From Gemmatimonadota bacterium (lineage in GTDB: Bacteria; Gemmatimonadota; Gemmatimonadetes; Longimicrobiales; Gaopeijiaceae): a stretch of 64,000 bases of DNA. A program made the position numbers and the translations under genes. This document shows, piece by piece, positions 9,125 through 16,350 of the stretch (the stretch's first letter is position 1; every line of letters begins with the position of its first letter). Below the pieces are notes generated by a model. That model ran no database searches. It was not told the origin of the DNA and was given only the letters and a program-made list of their open reading frames with translations. The DNA lies in NCBI GenBank assembly GCA_022823365.1, contig JAJDXG010000029.1, positions 1-64,000 of the forward strand. Reading direction: 5' to 3'.

Positions 9125-10516
9125 CTATTCGGCCGCGGCTAGTTCATCGACGATCAATGGTCTGTAGTCGGTCCAGACTCTGTCGATTTCCTTCGTTTGC
9201 GCGCTGATGTCCTCGAAGAACGCCTTCTGATCCCTTTCGATCCACTTCCGGATAATGTCGCGCGCTTCGTTGGGCACCTGCACGTCCGCCGGTGTAGCGG
9301 GAAAGGATATGTCGATTCCTGCCTTCTCTCTGTGTTCGTCAAGCATCGGCTGATCGATTTTTTCAGCATGTGAGTCGTTGTAGGCGGTTATGAAAAGCGC
9401 TTCCACCTGCGCCAGCAGGGACCCCCCTGACCAATTAGCCTTCAGATCCTCTTTGTCGTTAATCGCGTTCTGCCAAGCCCGCTCTAGACCCTCTACCCAC
9501 CCTGCAACACTAGCCCGGAGGTCCTCGGTCAGCCGCCCCCTGTAGCGCTCGGACAGCGAGTGGTACTCGCTCAGAATCGCCGCCTTTTGGTGGTCAAGCT
9601 CGCGTCGCGCACGATGCGGATCTTCCGCCCCGATGAAAGTATATCCCTTGAAGAAACCAAAAACACAGAGCGCGACTCCGAGGCAGAAGAAGAGCAGCGA
9701 TTCGAATTGCCACGATGACGGAATGTAGGGAATCGCCGACGCCATTTCGGTCGCCGTAGCCATATTCGTTTCGACGGCGCCGCTTATCTGCTGTTCTCTC
9801 GCATCGATCAAACGGGCAAACGCCTCACGGTGCCTGCCTACGAGAAGGTTTAGAAGGAGAGCGGCGGCTCCCCATGCGACCAGGCTGCCGTAAAACAGAC
9901 CGTTCTGGGCCGTACGCCGGCGGAGCGCGGACAACAGCAGTCCTATGCCAGCACCAAGGGCCCCGACGTTGAGGAAAGAGACCACGATGGCGGTGATGAA
10001 GGCACCGACGAGGCCGGTGGTCAGTGCGGATGCCAGCAGATAGCTGTTGGCGACGGCCTCTATCGCGATGCAGACGCCGAGAATGGCAGACAGCTTCCAC
10101 CACTCCTGGGTGGTCGGTTTGCGAGGTCCTTCGGCAACGGAGGTTGCGGGTGAGGGCGAATTATGAAGTCGGTGTCTGTCGGCCCGATTGGCCTGGGCGC
10201 GGAGTTGCAGACGCTTCAGCTCGTCCTGGGCATCCATCACGACTTGAGCGGAGCCTTGAGTCCGTTGGAAGGTCCAGCCGTTGTGTGGGACGCCGAGTTG
10301 GTTGCGGAGGTGGTCCAGCTTCTCGTTGATGTACTGCGCGCCCTCGGCGCGAAGCTTGGCGATCAGCCTGCGGTGTGCGGCAGTCCATTGGCCACCTGCT
10401 TCCCGGGCGTATTGCGCCGGCCAGTTCGGACGCGCGTTCGGATCCTCTATCCAACGGTGGTCATCCTCGTTCAACTCCTCCGGGGCTGCAACGCGGTCTT
10501 GGCGATCATCGCGCAT
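9125..10516 (-). CDS. multi-helix membrane protein with cytoplasmic coiled coils
   Basis: About 463 residues. The N-terminal ~125 residues are charged and helical. They are followed by four membrane helices in two hairpins: one around LSAILGVCIAIEAVANSYLL and AFITAIVVSFLNVGALG, one around LFYGSLVAWGAAALLLNLL, and a last one LLFFCLGVALCVFGFF. A long charged, probably coiled-coil, C-terminal region comes next. ATG 10516 was chosen because the 29 residues before it look non-coding; GTG/ATG starts further up cannot be excluded. It is coupled to the vWA-like gene. The pairing of a helical membrane scaffold with an anchored vWA-like partner suggests a membrane complex. Defence or envelope stress are guesses only. 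Confidence 0.6.
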   Translation of the reverse strand: MRDDRQDRVAAPEELNEDDHRWIEDPNARPNWPAQYAREAGGQWTAAHRRLIAKLRAEGAQYINEKLDHLRNQLGVPHNGWTFQRTQGSAQVVMDAQDELKRLQLRAQANRADRHRLHNSPSPATSVAEGPRKPTTQEWWKLSAILGVCIAIEAVANSYLLASALTTGLVGAFITAIVVSFLNVGALGAGIGLLLSALRRRTAQNGLFYGSLVAWGAAALLLNLLVGRHREAFARLIDAREQQISGAVETNMATATEMASAIPYIPSSWQFESLLFFCLGVALCVFGFFKGYTFIGAEDPHRARRELDHQKAAILSEYHSLSERYRGRLTEDLRASVAGWVEGLERAWQNAINDKEDLKANWSGGSLLAQVEALFITAYNDSHAEKIDQPMLDEHREKAGIDISFPATPADVQVPNEARDIIRKWIERDQKAFFEDISAQTKEIDRVWTDYRPLIVDELAAAE

Positions 10517-10595
10517 GTGGGAGACATCCTTGCGAGCTAAACGAGTGAATCCTTGAACCGCTCCAACATCTCCGCCTAGTTGGGTGCGGTCCGTG

Positions 10596-10625
10596 GTTGG
10601 CACCGCCTACAGCCTTGGTGCCGAC
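10596..10625. promoter_or_regulatory. inverted repeat between divergent genes
   Basis: Arms GTTGGCACC and GGTGCCGAC with a 12-nt loop and one mismatch lie between the membrane-protein gene (minus) and the methyltransferase (plus). It could be an operator or a hairpin; no T-tract follows. Confidence 0.25.
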
Positions 10626-10681
10626 TAGATTGGAGGAGCACTGGCTCAACGTCAAGGATGACGGCGATGGCCATGGGCAGG

Positions 10682-10739
10682 CGACATCGTCCCGGGACTC
10701 GCCTTCCCCTTGGCGGGCGTGATCTGGACGCCCGGCAAA
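10682..10739 (+). pseudogene. 58-bp relic of the CIA30-like domain
   Basis: Translates as DIVPGLAFPLAGVIWTPG, matching EIAPGTAFPWAGVIWMPG of the amidohydrolase C-terminal domain (around 3290-3345). Similarity stops on both sides. It is not expressible as a gene. It lies just upstream of the methyltransferase ribosome-binding site. Confidence 0.75.
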
Positions 10740-10767
10740 TGCCCTACTCTTAAGGAGGCGATGGACC

Positions 10768-11670
10768 GTGACCGAGGGAAACGGAGCGTCGGCCGCGCGC
10801 GACACGGCCGCCTACTGGGACACGCTGGCACCGCATCACTGGCGCCTCGAAGACAACTACCTGAACGTGCCGAGCGTGCGTCTGATCCTTGGCGACATTC
10901 GCCCACCCGTCATGGTCGTCGGTTCCGGGCAGGGGCTGATCGTCGAGGAGCTTCGGCGTCAGGGGCTTCGATGCGACGGCGTCGATCTGAGCGCCGAGAT
11001 GATGGAATACGCCAGGTTGCGCAGAGGCCTTACCCTGGTTCGCGCGAATGCGACCGCGATGCCGTTCGCTGATGGGACCTATGAGACGGTCATCGTTGCG
11101 ACCGGCGTCATCGACTTCATGGCCGATGTGCAGCAGATCGAGACGGTCCTGCGCGAAGCGAACCGGATCGTTTCGGGGACGGGCAACGTCTTCGTCGCGT
11201 TCTACAGATACAGTGCGGCGCAGCAGCGCTTCCTCACCTCGCTTGGACTCCTGCGGGATGGCACGTTGCACATGCGGTCGGCAATGGTGCTGAGTCGCCT
11301 CGGCTTCGGTGCGCTGGTGGCGTGGGTGGCAAAGACGGCCGGGATCAGCACGTTCCAGGCCGTCCTGTTGTGCATCAGCACGGCCCTCGGATCGACGAAA
11401 CGGGAACGCGCGGTAGGTCTCGCGATTCGGCGGGTGCTCGCTCAGACCGGGGATCCCGACGCCTTCATTGAGGCGACGCCGGAGAAGCAGCCGTACCGCG
11501 ACAAGCCGGCGATCGGACGCCTGTTCGACAGCTTGTCGATGAAGATCGAGGACTGGCAGACATCGAGCAGCTGCCATCTGGTGCGGGTGTCGCGGGAGGG
11601 AGGGTCACCACCACCGGTCACGGGGAATCGGCCAGCAGGATGCGATACTGGAAGGACACGCCCAGGCTGA
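10768..11670 (+). CDS. class I SAM-dependent methyltransferase
   Basis: The SAM-binding core is seen as VMVVGSGQG (motif I, variant of GxGxG), DGVDLSAEM (acidic end of strand 2), RANATAMPFADGTY and VIVATGVIDF, typical of small-molecule or lipid methyltransferases (Methyltransf_11 type). The GTG start at 10768 is chosen for the strong AAGGAGG nine bases upstream. The last ~15 codons (from about 11625) run antisense through a relic of an outer-membrane gene, so the natural C-terminus is probably altered or was fused by the insertion. Neighbouring genes give no clue to the substrate. Confidence 0.8.
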   Translation: MTEGNGASAARDTAAYWDTLAPHHWRLEDNYLNVPSVRLILGDIRPPVMVVGSGQGLIVEELRRQGLRCDGVDLSAEMMEYARLRRGLTLVRANATAMPFADGTYETVIVATGVIDFMADVQQIETVLREANRIVSGTGNVFVAFYRYSAAQQRFLTSLGLLRDGTLHMRSAMVLSRLGFGALVAWVAKTAGISTFQAVLLCISTALGSTKRERAVGLAIRRVLAQTGDPDAFIEATPEKQPYRDKPAIGRLFDSLSMKIEDWQTSSSCHLVRVSREGGSPPPVTGNRPAGCDTGRTRPG

Positions 11671-11900
11671 TACGCGCGGCCGGATCGGCTCGGTCTTCGG
11701 ATCCGACAGCGGCTTCGGTCGAGATGGTCACTCGGCGAACAGTCCAACCCACGCCCAGTCCGAGTCCTGTCACGTTGTACGTGTCTCCACGCATGGACTC
11801 GGGTTCCGTCTTGATCACGCCGGTCCCGTATTCCAGGACCTCGTAGATGATCGGCCCTTCGCCCTGGCCCAGGCCCAGGCGGACCCGGCCGAAATACTGA
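11618..11900 (-). pseudogene. 3' fragment of an outer-membrane barrel gene (copy B)
   Basis: Reads YFGRVRLGLGQGEGP, then GLGLGVGWTVRRVTIS and ISLGVSFQYRILLADSP. The last 138 bp are near-identical to copy A (8179-8320), but copy B keeps about 140 bp more of the 5' side. Its terminal codons differ (ADSP then TGA, in place of ADS then TAA). It is broken at about 11900, where the amidohydrolase relic starts on the other strand. Confidence 0.8.
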
Positions 11901-11910
11901 TGATCACGCC

Positions 11911-12719
11911 GGGTGCGGCTGGTCGCGGGCACGGACACCCCGAACCCGGGAACCGGGACGGGAATCTCCATGCACGGGGAGCTGCGCCTGCTGGCGCGCG
12001 CCGGCATGGGAAGCGCGGAGGCGCTGGCGGCGGCAACTTCCGTGGCGGCGGACGCGTTCGGGGTTGCGGAGCGCGGCCGGATCGCCGAAGGCCATCTCGC
12101 CGACCTGGTGCTGGTGCGCGGCGACCTCGAGGAAGACGTGTCGCGCAGCCACGACATCGCCGCGATCTGGAAGGACGGGTACCTGGTGGATCGTGCTGTC
12201 GGTCCCGCGGACGCCGGACCTCAGGCCGAGATCGCGCCCGCTCCCGCGGAAACCCTGGTCGCGGACTTCGAGAATGGGTTCGAGGCGAGCTTCGGCGCAT
12301 GGGACGTGACGACGGACCAGATGAGCGGCGGCTCCTCCAGCGCCAGCGTGGCCGTGCGCGACGGCGCCCTGGTGGTCACCGGCGAGATCGCCCCGGGGGT
12401 CGCCTTCCCCTGGGCGGGCGTGATCTGGATGCCCGGCGAGCAGCCCATGCAGCCCGTTGACTTCTCCGGCCGGGAGGCGATCCGCTTCCAGACGCGCGGG
12501 GATGGACGGCAGTACTCGGTGATGCTGATCAGCAGCGCGCAGCCGGCCGGGCCGCCGCCTACGGTGACGTTCGTTGCGGCCGAGGAATGGATGCAGGTGG
12601 AGATCCGGCTGGAGGATTTCCCGACGGCGACGCCGGAAGTTATTGCGGGGCTGGCGTTTGTGGCAGAGGGGCCGGTTGGCACATTCGGGTTTGAGGTGGA
12701 TGAAGTGGAGGTGCGGTGA
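11911..12719 (+). pseudogene. 3' copy of the amidohydrolase gene (CIA30 tail included)
   Basis: An 800-bp diverged copy of 2815-3610. It begins mid-gene at VRLVAGTDTPNPG and runs in frame to the same end (FEVDEVEVR then TGA). The HxH half and the signal peptide are absent, so it cannot be a working amidohydrolase, although a short ORF from an internal codon is open. It retains the IRFQ codons missing from the full gene, so it is not a simple recent copy of it. Junction with the barrel relic is at about 11905. Confidence 0.88.
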
Positions 12720-12799
12720 AGGGGAAGGACGGTTCGCCTTCTGAATACCGCGAACGTATCTTCCTACCGTGTTGAATAGCGAGCGCGCTGACATCGACG

Positions 12800-13252
12800 A
12801 TGGGACGACTGGTGGTTGACATCTTTGACGCTGAGAAACGAAGCGAGATCATGTCTCGCATTCGCGGGCGGGATACCAAACCCGAGCTCGTTGTCCGGCG
12901 GATCGCCCACGCGCTCGGTTTCCGATTCAGACTTCACCGTCGCGATCTCCCTGGCTGCCCTGATATTGTATTTCCTCGATACCGGGCAGTCATTCTGGTG
13001 CACGGGTGTTTCTGGCACCGGCATTCTGGCTGCAAGTACGCCTACAGCCCCAAGACGCGGGTCCAGTTCTGGGAAGAAAAGTTCGAAGGCAACGTCGTTA
13101 GGGACAGGCGCAACGAACTGGCGCTATCCGATCTGGGTTGGAGGACAATGGTGATCTGGGAGTGCGAGACTAGGAACCACAGGGTCGTAGCGGAGCGGAT
13201 TGCATCTTTCCTACGAGAGACGGACCCGGATGCGGACGGCTCAAGCCGATAA
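12800..13252 (+). CDS. vsr: very short patch repair (Vsr) endonuclease
   Basis: A 150-residue Vsr family protein that nicks 5' of T in T:G mismatches produced by deamination of 5-methylcytosine. The conserved start (EIMSRIRGRDTKPE), catalytic Asp55 in PDIVF, and the His/Trp/zinc cluster VHGCFWHRHSGC (H68, W72, H73, H75, C78) are present. The length is normal. It lies convergent to the methyltransferase operon and fits as its mutation-avoidance partner. The ATG at 12800 keeps the family's N-terminal helix. Base composition is lower in GC than region 1, consistent with transfer together with the island. Confidence 0.93.
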   Translation: MGRLVVDIFDAEKRSEIMSRIRGRDTKPELVVRRIAHALGFRFRLHRRDLPGCPDIVFPRYRAVILVHGCFWHRHSGCKYAYSPKTRVQFWEEKFEGNVVRDRRNELALSDLGWRTMVIWECETRNHRVVAERIASFLRETDPDADGSSR

Positions 13253-13280
13253 CCTGTTTAGTATGGGGTTGGGCATTTCG

Positions 13281-15356
13281 TCATTCGTGCATTCGAGGCA
13301 GCTCTCCTTCGTATCCTCTTTTCTGTAGCTTCGTGAGCGCGCTCAACACGACTAGCGATTGCCTATCTGTAGGTGTCCGACCAGGAATACGGCTCGCCAC
13401 ATTGAGAACTCCCATCTCTGTAGGCGTCAGCAAGCCTCGGTCTCGCCCCCACGCTAGGGCGTTCGCCCAGAAGTATCCCCCCGCTCTGACTACCGCGATC
13501 TGCGCCTCCATGCCGTTCAGTTGACGCTGTTCACGCCGTGCGCTCAGAGCTGCATTTCGCCGCTCTTCGACTGATATGAGTATGCCAGCCAGTTCCACAG
13601 GCCACTGAATGGCAATTTTGCTGGCACGGTCCCAGCAGAGTTCCTTCTTGGCCCATTCCGTGACGTTTCGCATCTCTTCGGGTGGACTGATCAATACATG
13701 GTTAACTCGCTCTGCCACGATCGCGATGGTGTGCTCGAGGTTTTGGTCCGGTGCCTGTCGACGCCAGATGGCCTGGAAGTCAACAGCACGGTCGATTTGC
13801 TTCACATGATGGCCTATTCTGGCGATCGTGTAGGCAACGATATTCGCGCGGAATCCGCCCTGGTACCAAGGTTGGGCTGAGACGAGGCGTTCCGTCGCTC
13901 TGAATACTATTGCCTTGGCGATAGTCTCGCGATACCACGCTTCATTGAAGTCGTTCGGTGTCCTCTTCCAAGCCTGTCCGATGCGACGAGCGAAGGCTGC
14001 AAAGTTCTTCTGCGCGCCTCGGCTCACCTCATGTGGTCGTCCCTCCCACACATTGAGGAACTTCGCGAGGTCGGTCTTGGTGAACCGTTGGCGCCGCGGA
14101 TACTCGATGTCGAATCTCCTCCGCTGAGCCGCGGTTTTGTACCCACGGGCATCCGCGTACTGACCGCGTGCTCGCTCGTAGAACCACTTGCTCTGACGGA
14201 ATTCGCCGTCCGGGGATGGCGCATAAACGCCGCGCGAGAACCCCTCGACCCGGACATGGAATGGATGGTTGGCAAAGAAATCCGACGCCGCAACACGATT
14301 CTGACTGTTCGCGTATTCGGAGATCTTCGGTACAACTTTTGCTGCCCGATCTGCATTGACCACGGAGAGCTTCATCTGGACGAACGTCTGAGATATATCG
14401 GTGTTTCTCCGCATTGCGTTGTGAATCGACGCTGTCGTCTGCCCTCCATTCACGATTTGGAAATTTCGAAGACGGCGAAGTGTGAGGCCTCCGCGGCGGC
14501 GGCTGATCTCAACCTCTTCTGCCGTGGCGGTGATGCCGTTATTGTAAGCGAAGAACATTTTGGGTTCTTGCACAAGCGTATCGCGGATGCCGCGATTGAC
14601 TTTTGAGCGAGCCTGCAGAAACACTCGAACGTTCTGTTCAAGCAGACGGGCACCCCATCGGTCGTAGATTTCAGAAAGCACTTGGCCGGGAATGACAGCA
14701 AGATACGAGTCGTGATCTCCCTCTAGCTTCTGAGCGGGTAGTATCGGGAGAGGTCCGCCGAAATCTTTTACCAAGTCGATTTCGATAGCCTCCGGTTCAG
14801 GATTAGATGCCGCCCGGTGTAAGCGACGAAGATCCCACACGCTGTAAGTTACCGGTTTCTCCGCGAGGACGCCGGCGGGTCGACCGTCTACGCGCTCGCT
14901 GAGTTCTCGATTGCTGATCAGCAGCAGGCGGACTTTGGTGATCTTCCGCCACCGGAGGGCGATGAGGTCCGCCAAGCCGAACGCGGGACTAGTCTCTTCC
15001 AACGCATCGCGCCATCTCCGGTCGAGAGCCTGTAGAACAAACTTGGATACCCGACGGAAGATTCTATCCATCTGGCTCCCGATGAGCCGTCCGCTGGATG
15101 GATCTGCGTGAAAATCGAGGGCAATCAGGCTCAGTGTCCAAGAAGCATCGCGGGGATCACCACCGTAGCCGTCGACTCGAATGCCCCTCGAAGGCGACCT
15201 ATACTGTACTCGATCCGCAATATCCAGTTCACCCGCTTCCAATAGATATTCAGTCGCCTTGTCAAAAAAGGTATCCTCGCGGAACTGACCGTCAACATCC
15301 GCGTCCGCGAGGACGTCTTGTAACAGCTCTCGGGCGAATTCGTCAATCTCCATCAT
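13281..15356 (-). CDS. AIPR family protein
   Basis: About 691 residues; the AIPR domain (abortive-infection phage-resistance protein family) is recognised by FFAYNNGITATAEEV and FQIVNGGQTTASIHNA near the middle. Family members occur in phage-resistance and restriction loci; their biochemistry is not settled, nuclease or nucleic-acid-binding roles having been proposed. Two adjacent ATGs at 15356 and 15353 follow AGGAGG; the spacing favours the second. The frame upstream to 15443 overlaps the PD-(D/E)XK gene and is a shadow. It is the last gene of the minus-strand island operon. The C-terminal 150 residues are helical and of unknown role. Confidence 0.85.
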   Translation of the reverse strand: MMEIDEFARELLQDVLADADVDGQFREDTFFDKATEYLLEAGELDIADRVQYRSPSRGIRVDGYGGDPRDASWTLSLIALDFHADPSSGRLIGSQMDRIFRRVSKFVLQALDRRWRDALEETSPAFGLADLIALRWRKITKVRLLLISNRELSERVDGRPAGVLAEKPVTYSVWDLRRLHRAASNPEPEAIEIDLVKDFGGPLPILPAQKLEGDHDSYLAVIPGQVLSEIYDRWGARLLEQNVRVFLQARSKVNRGIRDTLVQEPKMFFAYNNGITATAEEVEISRRRGGLTLRRLRNFQIVNGGQTTASIHNAMRRNTDISQTFVQMKLSVVNADRAAKVVPKISEYANSQNRVAASDFFANHPFHVRVEGFSRGVYAPSPDGEFRQSKWFYERARGQYADARGYKTAAQRRRFDIEYPRRQRFTKTDLAKFLNVWEGRPHEVSRGAQKNFAAFARRIGQAWKRTPNDFNEAWYRETIAKAIVFRATERLVSAQPWYQGGFRANIVAYTIARIGHHVKQIDRAVDFQAIWRRQAPDQNLEHTIAIVAERVNHVLISPPEEMRNVTEWAKKELCWDRASKIAIQWPVELAGILISVEERRNAALSARREQRQLNGMEAQIAVVRAGGYFWANALAWGRDRGLLTPTEMGVLNVASRIPGRTPTDRQSLVVLSALTKLQKRGYEGELPRMHE

Positions 15357-16350
15357 GCCTCCTGGAAATGGCCTTGGCCAAGTCACTCGCCTGGACCCGG
15401 TAACCTTGGCAGTGCGAAAGCGATATCTTGTAGCGAACGTCATGCACTCCTGCCGGAATGGTTGCAGGCGTGATCCGTGGAAAACCTTCCGAAATCTCGA
15501 ACAACGATTCCTCGCCGATCAGCCACCGTCGGTCCGAGTAGTCATCTGCCCAGTCGAAACCTGTGGCCAGCAGACGCTCTTCGAAGTCTCTTTCCGCTGC
15601 CGAGTCACGCGCGGAGATGACGTTTCGAACCCGGTTGATGACTTCGGTGACCGTAACGGCTGAGTCGGAACTACCCAAGGCCTCCGCTATCTCGGTTACG
15701 TGTAGGAACAGACGCACCGCGTCGCTCGAATCAAGTTGCTTGGCCGAGGAAATGGCAACTTCGCTCGCTTGAGGCCCATGGGCTTTGGCCTCCACGCTGA
15801 CCAGTCCGACCTGGAAGTCCTTTGGCCCTCCCAGAGGTCCCACCCACGCGCGCACGGCGTGGGCGGGACTGAGCAAGGGAAGGAGATGCCTCTCCAAGAC
15901 GCGCAGTTCGCCGACTAGTCCCTTCTGTTCCCAAGCACTAAGCCGACCATCGTGGCCAATCCTGAGAAGCCTGTGCCAGCGCCAAGTTCGCCCTACAATC
16001 CGATCCATCGCGTCCTGTGCAGACCGGGCCGTGCGTGCTGAGGCCACAAGATCCTTGCAGAATCGGAAAAAGATCTCCCTGTGCTGACCTTCAGTCAGCC
16101 GAATCGTCATGAGAGCACCGACCTCGTCGTGTCTCGGCTGGACCTCAATCCGAATTCCTCGCAGAATAGGTAGGCGATGAGAGGGACGGTGAGAGGAGTC
16201 CTGTCGTAGTAGGAGCACGCAGTGTCGCTGCCTGTCCACCGCCCAGTAAAGCCCCCACGAGTCGGATCCGACATCCGGAATCCTGCGGCCGTTGAACCAA
16301 TTGGATTCTTGAGGCGCATCTATGTCTCGCCAAGGATGGTCACTGCTCAT
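15343..16350 (-). CDS. PD-(D/E)XK motif protein (DUF4420 type)
   Basis: A 335-residue protein with the nuclease-like core seen as KGLVGELRVLERH (helix with Glu) and KDFQVGLVSVEAKA, giving the D...ExK signature of the PD-(D/E)XK fold. DUF4420 members typically sit beside Z1 helicases and GHKL ATPases in restriction loci, as here. ATG 16350 overlaps the end of the Z1 gene by 11 nt, and the 3' end overlaps the AIPR start by 14 nt, so translation is coupled. It is the best candidate for the DNA-cleaving subunit of the island, by inference. Confidence 0.82.
   Translation of the reverse strand: MSSDHPWRDIDAPQESNWFNGRRIPDVGSDSWGLYWAVDRQRHCVLLLRQDSSHRPSHRLPILRGIRIEVQPRHDEVGALMTIRLTEGQHREIFFRFCKDLVASARTARSAQDAMDRIVGRTWRWHRLLRIGHDGRLSAWEQKGLVGELRVLERHLLPLLSPAHAVRAWVGPLGGPKDFQVGLVSVEAKAHGPQASEVAISSAKQLDSSDAVRLFLHVTEIAEALGSSDSAVTVTEVINRVRNVISARDSAAERDFEERLLATGFDWADDYSDRRWLIGEESLFEISEGFPRITPATIPAGVHDVRYKISLSHCQGYRVQASDLAKAISRRHDGD

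Noticed and set aside
11913-12719. 268-residue frame as a working hydrolase
   Set aside because: It lacks the metal-binding HxH half and the signal peptide, and begins mid-domain at a duplication junction.
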